Source of the DNA: Lamellibrachia satsuma
Lineage: Eukaryota > Annelida > Polychaeta > Sabellida > Siboglinidae
Assembly: GCA_033239005.1 (NCBI GenBank)
Contig: BSQZ01000006.1
Location: 6,007,501-6,071,500 of the forward strand
Direction of reading: 5' to 3'
Length of the DNA: 64,000 bases
This document shows positions 20,460-32,800 of the stretch, piece after piece. The notes beneath the pieces are model-generated. The model was not told the origin of the DNA. It was given only the letters and a program-made list of their open reading frames with translations, and ran no database searches. The stretch's first letter is position 1; each line of letters begins with the position of its first letter. The translations under genes were made by a program, and so were the position numbers.

Positions 20460-21590
20460 CAGGGCTGGGTCCAATTATGTAATTGTGATTGATTACAGCA
20501 AAATTTTGTAATTGTAATTGATTATGGTTTAAAAATTTTGCTGTAATTGTAATTGTTATATTTTGTATAATTGGAAATTTATTTCAATTACAATCAATTA
20601 CAGTACATTTCGTATCACAAACACCTGAACGAATTGTCAATAAAAATATAATTTAAGTCTCACATGAGTTAAAAATCAAGACTAATAATAACACCGGCTT
20701 ATATATTTATATTTAAGTTACAGTATTCACTGTCTGGTGGGTACTGATCCATGGTGCTAGTGGTGGGTAGCCTTAGTGATTAGCCTTTTCAATAAGTTGG
20801 TAACGGCCAGGAAGCAATAAACAATGCACAGACATTGTCAGACAAAGGCTAAGCTGGTATTCAAACAACATGGAAAGACCTGTAGTCTCATATTGCTTCA
20901 GAAAATATCAGCTCAGTGAAACATTGCAGAGTTAGCAAGCCAATTACACCCCTTGTGTTGTGGTCCATTGGAGACAGGTCAGGTGGCAAGGACCGTTTAT
21001 ATGGCCTCTCTCCCCATTCCCAACTCACACAAAGCAAAGGGCAGACCAATTAGCTTAGAGCAGGAGCTACAACCTCAAAGTAAACACATCATACCCTATT
21101 ATTAGTATTTTCCAAAGAGAAATGCACACGGATAAATGTCTACAAAACTAGAAAGGAGGCTTAGAGAAGGACTACAAATAAATATTGTATTACGGCCTGT
21201 GGGATTTTGTTCACTTTTCATATTGTGTGATTTTGTCTGTAAGGAATATGTCCTGTAGGATTATGTCTGGATACTGCATTGTATTCTTGTATAATAAAAA
21301 TACGTTTTAAATGGCTATCTTTTTATTTAGTATAATTCAAAGTCACAATTCAACAAAATGTACAAACAGTACCTTTATATTTATTTATCAGCTGTGTACA
21401 AAATATTGAAATTCAGCAAAATACATAATTAACAAATGCTGAATATATTTGGTTCCACATAATGTAATTGTAATTGAAACAGTGTAATTGTAATTGATTC
21501 GGAAAATTATGACTAATTGTAATTGAAATAAAAATGTAATGTAGTTGTAACTGTAATTGATCTAATTTTGTGTAATTGGACCCAACCATG
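20460..21590. mobile_element. Non-autonomous hAT-type element with 8-bp target-site duplication
   Basis: Left terminus CAGGGCTGGGTCCAATTA; right terminus, other strand, CATGGTTGGGTCCAATTA. It is flanked by a perfect 8-bp duplication CAATCCAC at 20452-20459 and 21591-21598, the hAT signature. Subterminal regions are packed with TAATTGTAATTG motifs in both orientations. I see no transposase in the 1,131 bp, so it depends on another copy for movement. Confidence 0.88.
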
Positions 21591-21845
21591 CAATCCACAC
21601 ACAGAATATACACCCCAAAGATTTGTACTTTTTACATGTTGTACACAGGATAGTACACTTCTGGAATGCCACACTTATGATGTGCATTAGACACAGAAGC
21701 ATGAGTGAACAACTTTGTTTAAAGATAATCACATAACATTTAAGTATTGTTTGCTTACAGCAACACATACCAACACTGATTAGCAAAGATCACATCAGCA
21801 TAGCCTACATTTCCAGTGGCATCAACTTAAACTGTCGATTATAAA

Positions 21846-21948
21846 TATATATAATGTATGTATGTATGTATATTTATGTATATATATATATGTATATACA
21901 TATATATGTATATACATATGTATGTATATATATATATGTATATATATG

Positions 21949-21995
<47 letters not shown>

Positions 21996-22024
21996 GTATA
22001 CACACACACACACACACACACACA
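21846..22024. repeat. Compound TATG/TA/CA microsatellite
   Basis: A (TGTA)n and (TATATG)n tract grades into (TA)n, ending in (CA)n at about 22000-22022. Open frames of Tyr/Ile/Val or Cys/Val across it are composition artefacts. Confidence 0.95.
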
Positions 22025-22400
22025 ATTCATGGTCACAGGCTCTACTCATTTAGAGAGTGAATGTTAGAATTTTATTGAAGATTACGAGATTTTGATTCTA
22101 CGGCCAACACTTGAAAAGCAACCTCGTAATGGGGTCATATTAAAAACATTTTAGTTTAAAAACTATATGGCCAAAATACCAAAAGGAAATTTCCTGGACA
22201 ACATTTCTTCACAACAGTGATATTTAGAAATGGGTATGTTGATAAATGTGTGCAGAAACCCCCAAGAATTGACATCTTCTAACAGTGGTATAGCTTTCAA
22301 AAGATGTGAAGAACAGGAGCATGTGCCATGCAATCAGTTGGTCTCAATAATCAATCACATCTCTGAGGAATATTCCCCTGGTGTATATGACATCCTGGTG

Positions 22401-24957
22401 TCACAGTCTTCCTATGTTCTTGAACTTGCCTTCTGTTGGAAGAAATAATGCAAAATGTTCAGTGAATGGGCCATCACATGCTATATTATGGTATGTTACT
22501 TCAATAGAGAACCATGTAGCATATGGATTTTTTATTGACATTATGATATCATGTCATGTAATTTTCTAGAACAAAATAGCGAAAATAATGTCTCCGATCT
22601 GGAAACATAGAATGTTTGCGAGATATAGTGCATAATCATGCAAAGTCCATAGCAACATAGTAATTACACATAACTTTCAAACAAATGTCTATAATTATAC
22701 TTAAACAAACCCGGAAATGTGGTGCTTATTGAGAAAAAAGAAGAATCACAAAACAAATGTTTTATTATAATGCCAATTTGACTTGTATGATTCAATATTT
22801 TCCCACACTTACCTAATCTCTTTGAATAGGCATCTAGTTTGTAGGCTGCCTGCTCCAGACTGGCGACACTCTCTTCAATCTGGTCTATCTGTTCCAGGTA
22901 GGGCTGTAGACTTTCATCTAAAACAGACAGTTGAATTTTATTGTGGTTAAGCTAATGTTTTAACTTAACTTATGTTTATATCATATCAATATGTTCAAGG
23001 TATGGTTGTAGACTTTCATCTAAACAACATCATAATTAACTAATGCATTGTCCTTTACGAATACATATGCTAGAATGAATCCCAAATTTAATATAATACA
23101 TATGGTTGTTATTGTAGCATATGTATGTATATATAACAAAATATGTTCAATGGTGAAAAACTTTAATTAATGTTATAATATCTGTTTGGTTAGCATGTGC
23201 AGAACTAATTGTATAAGAATATCATTTGTTATTTTATTTTACACTACTTGGGTAGACTTATAACACACTGTATTTCTTCAGTTTCAATGTGTAAATCCAC
23301 CAGAAGTCACATGTAATATACAACTATGCTAACATTTTTCATGCAGATTTGTCATCGCTTTGCTGATGTTTGATGCAATGTGCTTCATTTCTACATATTT
23401 GCTGATCGTAGCCTTATTCATCCGTTCCAACAGCTGGTAGTCTTCTGACGTGGCTGTAATCAAGTCCAAACAAACCAGGTGTGATCTTAATGTAGCTTGT
23501 GTAAAGCATCTTTGACATGTAAATTCAGTGTAAGACCATCTCATGTAAAACATATCTACTGGCCTCTTTAGGGTTATATGGAATGTAATATAGGTGAACG
23601 TTAGATCTAGAGTCCTCATAAAGTACCAGTAACATTTACATGCTGACAATGTAGAGGGATTGAATACCATGTGAAATTTATTAATTATTATCATGCCTAA
23701 ATATTTAGAAAACATTGCTATGCAATATTTAGAAAACATTGCTATGCAACATGTTAATATGTTTTACAAGTGTACACAGTGCCACTGTAAGAACATGACT
23801 TATAATAACACAAGTGGCCAGTATAATTATGTAGAACACTGGAATTGGAAAAAATTACATACTGTACATATTTTGGTCAAAAGAACACATCAAGCCAATT
23901 TGTAATACAATACAATATAAGATCCTTACATTCCAGTTCCCCTGTTAGGTAATCCGCTGTCTTGTGAAAGGCATCCCTGCATAGCTGGGTGATATCTGGT
24001 GGGGGAGGCTCCTTCACCTCCACAGCTGTTTCCACAGTTGTTTCCACAGCTGTCTCTGGTTCTGGCACAAAGTAGACAGGTACATCACATACACTGAATG
24101 AACATTAACAAAATCATAGACAATCATTATCCTTGGCATGTTAAATGTTAACCTGTTCTTCTTCTCTTCTTCTTCCTGTGAAGGACTGGGATCCTTAGGA
24201 GCGTCATAAGTCCTGCGGCGTATGTGTCCGTTGGTAGATCCGGTCAGTCTTTGATGCTAATTCACTTGCATTGTGGCAGTGTACAGTTGGTTTGGTGCAG
24301 TTAGAATCAAATACAGATACACATCATTGAAGGCCCATCCATATACTGCTATAGACCCCTATATGGAGTTAGTTACTGCATGACTGTCATACACACAGCA
24401 TGTTCAGTGACGCCACGCACCTTTGGCTGCTGCCCTCTGCCATTCCTCCCCATTAGAGAGGAGGGAGGGAATAAGTGGGTTAGAGATAGAGATTACTATG
24501 GTGTCAGTCCAAGATACACCAACATAAAATTATTATTTTATAACTCGTCTATCTCTGTGACAAATTATCCTTAGGCTTAGCACCACCCCCCCAAAAAAAA
24601 ACCTCTGCATTAGCCTAGGCTAAGGCTAAGCCTAGCCCTAGGCTGTTTGGGGTATAATGATTGAGACTGAAGGGCTCCCTTAGCTATATTTTAGGTTGTT
24701 TTTGCGTGAGCCAGTGGAGATAGAAATGGGACTTGGTTGAGATTCGGGCCATTTTAATGTTATACATAATGGGCGATAATACAGATAATCAATTAACATT
24801 GACCATATTAATCATACCACATAGACACCGTTTAAACGAATTGTTTGCTATGTTTTATTAATTGGCAAATCGTTTCATCTTCCTAGCATATTGCAGAGAA
24901 AACATCAGTACCATTTGTTAATTTATTAGCATCCGCATCACTCGGCTTTTCCGCCAT
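22401..24957 (-). CDS. BLOC1S2: BLOC-1 complex subunit 2 (5 exons)
   Basis: Subunit of BLOC-1 (also BORC), the cytosolic complex for lysosome-related organelle biogenesis and lysosome positioning. Exons in transcription order: 24957-24912, 24061-23930, 23453-23334, 22917-22813, 22432-22401. All internal junctions are phase 1 and join to 144 aa (human 142). The ATG exon gives [15 protein letters not shown]. The second exon has [20 protein letters not shown], the third [20 protein letters not shown], and the fourth [20 protein letters not shown] then [13 protein letters not shown]. All are hallmark BLOC1S2 coiled-coil blocks. The last exon is only 32 nt and its end (GKFKNIGRL) diverges from the vertebrate KxKKLEKR end. 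The first donor (GTACTG) is weak, so the first exon is the least certain. Confidence 0.9.
22977..23024 (-). other. Decaying partial duplicate of BLOC1S2 exon 4 with 3' splice site
   Basis: On the minus strand, TTTAG is followed by a sequence reading [13 protein letters not shown] and then TAA, against [16 protein letters not shown] in the true exon at 22813-22917. The match begins at the same acceptor. A GTTAAGT just downstream could act as a donor. If used, it would insert a premature stop. Confidence 0.6.
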
Positions 24958-25244
24958 CACGTTACCCCATATAACAAAGGCAGTGCGTATAACAAATACA
25001 ACATGTGTTTTCCATAGTTAGTTCGCAATTTGATTCGAATCTTATTCGCATGAAAACGATACATATAATATTATAATACTAATTTTCTAGCTTAACGGAA
25101 CCGCTGGAATTGATAACGTTTCTACAGTGAAATTCCATATGCGGCCTTCCGTTTCCCCTCCGTAAATAAACATCACACAGACTTCAAAAACGCAAGTCAT
25201 TCATCCTTTTTCGGTTAACTCTCGGAAACAACGGCCTATGCAGG
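24958..25244. promoter_or_regulatory. Bidirectional promoter between BLOC1S2 and RNF181
   Basis: Only 287 bp separates the two divergent start codons (24957 minus and 25245 plus). With no room for separate upstream regions, the two genes probably share a promoter. No TATA box is well placed for either. I cannot assign specific factor sites. Confidence 0.65.
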
Positions 25245-26787
25245 ATGGCGAGCTACTTTGATGAACATAACTGTGAACCCCTTGGTGAAGGGGAACAACC
25301 AAACCATATGCTTCACTTAGCAAGGTAAATATACATAATTATACCTTTGACTTTGTGGCTTTGAAGTTGTTAAGACTTATTGTCTTACTACTACTAGCTG
25401 AGTTGCCCAACTGTGAACGGGCGAAAAGGCAAGAGCGTATGACTCCTTGCTCCCAGTCAAGTTTTTGTAGGCAATGCCAATAGCAGTGACAACTTTACGC
25501 TCTAGGATTCAGGATACAGTTACATTTCCCATTGCATTGGTGGCCATGTTAACGTTTTGCATAATTATAAAAAAACGTCATTAAAAATTCTAAAAGTTTT
25601 CACCAGCCGCTGTCATCATCCCACTGACATGCTGGTCGAGTTTTGTAAAAAATTAAACATTTCTAACTCTTGTAATATGTGTGATACCCCTCAATGTTTA
25701 CCAATATTGGCATGAATTACGACGCACGCGTGTCTAGTGGCCAACAAAATGTGTAACACACCAGGAAGTCTGAGGCATGACCCCTCTAAAAATCATGTAC
25801 AACAGCCGGTTGCACGAAGCGTTCAGGGGACATTTGATGTAGATCACGTATTGTAACAATCATATCACAAATGACGATGTCAATGCCAATCAATGGCGAT
25901 GGCAGAATTTGACAGAAACATGCATGCATACTACACATACACATACTATGCATACATTGCATAGCCATGGGCCTGGCATAGGCCATTGCCACTGGCTTTG
26001 CCATTGGCCATAGCGGTGCTAACAATTGTAGTTTCGTACATAATTATTGTTCTGAGTTACGTCATTTACACCAAATATCCACATTGTTTCCTTTGACGTA
26101 ATACCCCACCCCGGAAATTTCAAAATATTTGCTAATGTACGAACCACCACCATGAACCCACCTACAAAATGCTAGCCTCATACATGCGAAACTGAAAGAG
26201 ATACAAGGCCCAAGGGAACCAAGGGAACATTAAAGATGTAAATGACAGTTGCATGGGCCATTGCCTCGTTATGACATTAAAAATATTGTATGCAAACAGA
26301 AAATAGACACACCCATGCATGTAAATCTGGAATACATTATTATATCTGATAATTAACAGAAAGAACTGTATAAAAATTAAGATGAATAGTTATATAATGT
26401 CGGATGAATAATAAAATATGAACCTGAATCTTCTTAATCACATTTTAGTGGTTTGTTTTTATATCATAATGAATAATAGTTTACCTCATTTATTGGCTTC
26501 TTTGAAAGAACTCATTTGCTACAGTAAGTTTGCCCATATCATTAACTATTTTGAAATCGGGCAACAAAGATATTTATATGATCACTTCTTCTGTTTCAGG
26601 CTGTTAATTGATGGAGGCTATGCAAGGGAGTGGGACATGGAATTTGAAAGGCAGGTTTGATGAATGTGAAGCGGTTTGCAATAACACATACCACATGATT
26701 CCAAATTGAATTCATAAACAAAAAGAATTAATTAAAAAGAACAAACTTCTGCATTTCTTAAAAACAATATACGATACATCCCAGTGG

Positions 26788-26875
<88 letters not shown>

Positions 26876-29800
26876 GTTTCACAGAAACCCTAATATATGA
26901 GATTTAACAGACCAGGTTATTTCTTTCAAAGTTGATTAAAGCACCTTCTGCAATTAAATTTTTTTACATATAACTTTTGAATCATTTCACACAAAAATCA
27001 AACCTATTTAGTATCTACTATTACATGCTAGTTCATTTGTACAAAATTAATGTGTTATTTGGTTTTCATGAAATCTGATTTGTTCTTCTACAGCATATCA
27101 GGTGGACATTCATCCCCTCCAGCCTCAAAAGATGTTGTTAAATCACTACCCGTTATTATCATCACCGCTGCGGAGGCAGGTAGGAGAGTCTGTGGCATGT
27201 TTTTTGTAACCAACATTCCAGGATAATAAAGCCGTACCATTATTTGAAGAAAATTTTAACTATCACATCAACTGCACCAGATACATTAAATAAGACAATC
27301 ATACTATATTCAAACCTGCTCAGGTGACAACCTGCATTACAAGACCACAGTCTGCCATTATGTTTTCTAGTAGCAGTTATTTGTTTAACAAAAAAAATAC
27401 AAATTTTTTTTAAATCATCGAAAGAATTGACTTCAGTCGTTACATCTGGTAAGGATCAAAATAGTGGATAACCAAAATAGTAAACACTGTGCGGGTCAGT
27501 GCCAATCACGAATGTGACTTCCATCCTCCAGTATCCGTGGATACCGTCATGTTGATCATGTCGCCAATCTCTGCATTTGATGGCATTTATTTGTCTATTA
27601 ACGTTTCGTTTAGTTTTCTGTGTTTTGATACCGAGTTTGAACCGCAAACAATTTGAGTCATAGCTCACCACGTATCAGTGACGAGTTTAAAGGATGACCG
27701 TGGCGCTCGTGCCTCAAGTCTACAGAACTAATTCAGTACTGCCACTTAGCAGATTGCGGTAAACGATAATAACACCACAAGTAAAAATAAATTTTGGGAT
27801 AGGAAATTAAAGCTGCTGCCTCAGATGGTTCAGCCCATCACGAATCCAGTTCACTTATGTCCAGATGTGTAGTGTGTGCCTAGTTTAGATAATGTGCACA
27901 GTCTGTCTAATAAATTATTTTTTTTTTAAATCATCGAAAAAATTTACTTCAGTCATTAGATCTGGTAAAGATCAAAATAGTGGATATCCAAAATGGTGAA
28001 CGGTGTGCGAGTCAATGCCGATCATTACTTCCATCCTCTGGCCGATCATGTGACAAAGTTACGAAATTTCACCAAGGGTGAATATTATGATTTTTCAGGT
28101 TGAATGAGGTGCTTAAATATTGGGATTGTATTATTTATTTATATAAGTAGTTGTGGACTGATCTCTTGTGTATGATTGTATAACATGGAGCATTACTGAT
28201 TTTACATCCAAGTTGAACCGTTGTTTATGTGAATATATATTTCAATGGTTTATGTGGGATTGTTAACCACTGGGTCATTGTTTTTATTTCATATCGATAA
28301 ATTTACATATCAGAGTAAACAATAGTTTGTGTTGATTCAGATTTTTCTTTCAATACTCTGCCTACATGCTACATTGATGTGTAACTTAATTATTATTTTT
28401 AAACGAATTTGTTATATTATGATGTTCTCACTCGAACTCTTTGAAAATGTAAATACAAGTTGAGCATGATAAAACTGTTTCTGATTTATTTGCCTTTCAC
28501 ATTTGAAAACTGATCCTGCAAAAAATTCCATGGATAATAAAATACGCCTTCAAATTGTGTTTTTTTTTCCTTCCCACAATGATTCAAACGTGCTATTTGG
28601 TCATAAATTTAGTAAGCAAAGGCCAAAATATGTTAAATAATTTGAGTTTGGAAGCAAACAGCATGGCCTTATCCTATTGGAACTGTAGGAATTGGTGTAT
28701 ACAAATATATTTTCATTTGGCGATTGGCTAAACTAGGCTATCCGCACCTGTGACATAGGGTTATTGAACAGTATTGCACGGTCCATGAAATTAAGACGTT
28801 TCGTATTCAACAAGGTTTTCTTACTAAACCACTGGCATGATATTTTAATTGTCTTTGCAAATGATAATGTTTTAGTAACTTTTATAGGTGCATAGGCCCA
28901 AAACCATGATTTTTGTGTAACCACTTTTGACCATTCATTAAGCGGTCACTTTAAGACAGATTTGACTGTAGATATTATATTGGAAGTTATTCAGTAAAAC
29001 AACCACACTTTATAGGCTATGTGTATTCAATTAATTATGACAGTAACCACCACAATGTATGTTTGTCACTTGCAGTTGACAAGATGAGCTGTCCGATCTG
29101 TCTGGCAGAGTACAACAAAGGAGAAGAAACGCGACAGATGCCATGTGGCCACAGGTTCCACCCCACCTGCATCCTGCCCTGGCTTGAGAAGGTGCGTGAC
29201 TAATATGGACATCTGTCAGTACATGACTCAACCCAAAACACCTGTAGCTGACGTGATTGTAAAACTCTGCTGGTTCCAACCAGTGGCATACTTATGGGGA
29301 CCTTTGGCTTCCTTTGCAAGATCCTAGATACGCCACTGGTTCCAACCATCTGTCTTTAGATGCCTCTTTTTCCGCATCGCCATTTGCATCTATGCCTGCT
29401 CCAGACTTGGGGTCAGTTATATTGTAACTGGAACAGTAATTCCAATTCCGGAATTGTAATTTGTGTTTTGTTTTTAAGAGTAACTGGAATTGGTGAAAGT
29501 GTGATTGGCATTTTCAATTTACAGCTACCTCGCCATTACGGTCACCCTGGGACAGTCCCAAATTATTTAATAGTGAGATCCTACTGTACATTTTCAGTTA
29601 TGTCATGTCACTTTTTAACTCATTTACTACAAAGAGTCAATAAAATATAATATGTTGCATATATCATATTTGTTTGCTGTAATGTACCATTATATGCAGA
29701 AATTAAATAAAGCTGCTCTAAAATAGTTGTTATTTTTTGGCATTCAGTATTTCTATGGTTGCTCTGTTAATATACTGTGATTTCGATATGGAATTGATTT

Positions 29801-32800
29801 TGGAATTTTGCATTTGTAATTGCTATTTTTTGGTGGAATTGGAATGGATATAATGTAATTGACCCCACATCTGATCGGCTCCAGTCCCATGTCTTCTTTT
29901 AGGCAGTAGTCGGAATCAGAAGTGTTTATTTGACCCACAGATTAAACAGTACGGTTGTCAATACAGGAACATCTACAGCTCAAATAACGTGTTAATAAAT
30001 AACAAGTAATACATGTATTGTAAACTAAATTGTAGAACACAAATATAATAAAACTGGAGTATAATGACATTACAATAGCCTAAAAGTGGACTATCAGTTG
30101 GCTGTAGATAAACTTAAAAGGGGTCAGGGAGACTGCCATTAAGACCATTGTTGGTCGCTCTTGTAGCAGCCACCCAGTATTATAATGTTCAACAAAGTTG
30201 TTTTAGTTTACTTAGGCACTTTCGAATAAAAACACAAGTACATAACTTCCAAAATAGGTTTGACAAATATTTAAGTTATTTTATCATTAAATGTTGACAA
30301 AATCTCAAAGGGTAAATAAATTGACTTAATTTTTAATCTGGCAAATATATATGTTTATGTTTGACGTACTAATTACAGTACAGTTTATACGTAAATTAAC
30401 AGAAGTAACAAAATATGAAAAACTGTCTCTGTATTTAATAGATTTTTAAGTATGCCATTTGAGTTTTTGTGTTTATATTTGTTAAATGTGACTAATTTAT
30501 ATGGCATGTTTAACATTTGCATTTTCAAGAACATTCATGAGTATGTTGTAATTATTATTTGGATCAGACAAAGGATTTTGATCTGATTTCTCCATATTTG
30601 AATTAATTATTTCATTTGCTAAATTTTACATAGCTTTTTCATTTTGTAAATGTATTTTGACTAATTTAGGGGGAATTTTTTTAGCTGGAACAGTTTTGAT
30701 AAATAAAAAATATGGCTGGTGGTCTGAAAATTATTTGATTCAAATACCTTAGTTTAGCTTTTCTTAGCTTAGTTTACAAAATAAATTGCCAATTAATGTG
30801 CCATTTAGGTCAGAAAATAGTTGGGAATGTTATTCTAGGAAATAGACTAGGCAAATAATCTCAAAAGGACTCTAGAAATCACGTTAGGGGTACCTAAATG
30901 TTACAACCTGTCATCTATGCCAGGGTTTATCTATGACCTATACCGGTCACAACCAGCCCGGATGACACTTTCTATTGTGATTTTTTACTGTGTGGTGAGC
31001 TATTTAGCGATGATGGTGTTAAGATTTTGATGCGATTTTGCAATGTATACATAATGGGCTGTAACTCTACTAATTATAGAGATACATAACTAAAAGTGGT
31101 ATCAAAATATATGGAATCAGGAGGACTATGTCGGGGTTGAATAATTATATCAATAGTATAGCAATATTCGTCAAAAAAAAACATAAAATGCTCCAAAATA
31201 TAGCAACATTTTATTTTGGTTTCTGGACCAAAGGTGTACAATAGTTCCTTTAACTTCTTACGTACATGATACATGCAAATTATTTTTATCACAAAATAAC
31301 GCCAGTTCATTTCCAAACACAATAACACCAACTGGTTCGGTAAATAATGTAATAATATTAAGTGACAACCAAAAATACAACGTTACTCCCTTTATTTGTC
31401 ATTGCTGCCAGATTTCTATAGAGTTAGTGTCATTGTATGATTTGTTGTTTTATATGTAACTGACTCCACTGCAACAGTGTCAGCTTCATAATCCTATGAA
31501 ATATACTGTAGCTAATTGTATGGTGTACCCAGTATCACAAACAATGTTGTGAGTGTAAATGTAGATGTAACCAGGGCCCATTTCAGAGTAAGCATCTACG
31601 TTTCGCTAGTGTACAAAATATCGAATTGAATTCCAACGTTCACATATACGTCATATAAAAGCTTTATATTCCACGAAATGGAACCAATGAAATAAGACAG
31701 AAGCGGCTGTGGTAGCTTTAGTTGTGGGTTGTTGACCCTGAAAGATTAATAGATAGATTAACACATTCTGCAAGACACCATATCTCCTGGCGTTTCAATG
31801 GTGCCTCCGACGGTACGGTTAAACGTGCTTTTAGTGTACTTTGATGTTGTTTTCACACTTAGCTATAATGTAGGGTATACAAGGACTATATTATAAGTTA
31901 ATGTAACCTTTTATAAAATGTGAACATTATAATGTGTTTCCAAGCACATTAATAAACAAATCGCATCTACAAAACCCACCTTGACAATAATCGGGGTTTG
32001 TTATTGCCAAAGCTGTATTAACATGATAAATGCTGTAACATTATTACACAATTTATAACAAAAACCATTATATATGTAAATACTATAATCTAGTATAAAC
32101 TTAATGAGGGCCAAAGGTGTGGGGCAATAGCATAACCATTTAAAGTGATTTTTGTAAATGAGTATATGAAATAAAGTTAAGTTCCTATGTTCAAGAGCTT
32201 AGCCAGTTCTCAGAAACCTCTGAGCATTTGTATACATTTTATGTGTACAAGTGGCTAGTTCTGCAGGGTGAGGGCAAACTGTCTCTGTAGACTGGAGCTT
32301 CCCTCCGACTCCGAACGATATTGCCAGTCAGGAGTGTTGGAGACACACATCACATCAGTGTCAATTCTAGTTGGTCGTCACTGAGGATTTCAAGCAGATT
32401 TGACCGGCTGTAAATGCTGGTCTGCTTGGCTTGCTCCGCTGGATTGTCTTTGATGCCATTTCATTTGTACAGCAGCAGATCTGAGGCTCCTTTCCCATAA
32501 CTTCATTCATTCAGGTGTAGAGTTATGCAGCTGCCAGAGAATGTTGAAAGTGGTTTGCAGCATTCTTGTGGAGTGTTTTTGTCCATGATTCGCACACACC
32601 CATAGAGGAGCAGACCTGATCTTGCAGCATTTAGAAAGTTTAGTTGTGTGCAATAACAATTAAGCTATACCGTTACCCTTTTTGTAAATGTGATGGAATT
32701 AACAAACATGGCAATTGCTTCAATAAGTTGAAATGGTTTGCATGATGTGGGCAGTGTAAAAAATTTTAGAAGGGTGAAATGTGAAGAGGTGTACACAATG

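Noticed and set aside
21822..22067. Overlapping Tyr/Ile/Val open frames on both strands
   Set aside because: They are translations of TA/TATG/CA microsatellite. The same applies to frames at 44542-44829, 52670-52917 and 54320-54562.
24179..24243. Alternative BLOC1S2 first coding exon (ATGACGCTCCT... on the minus strand)
   Set aside because: Phase would fit, but the encoded peptide ([17 protein letters not shown]) is unlike any BLOC1S2 start, whereas 24957-24912 gives [15 protein letters not shown], in phase and in the expected head-to-head position.
32230..32640. Possible gene or LINE fragment in RNF181 intron 4
   Set aside because: The patch is GC-richer and reads LLLYGC on the minus strand, but frames break every 20-40 codons and no further RT block is visible.
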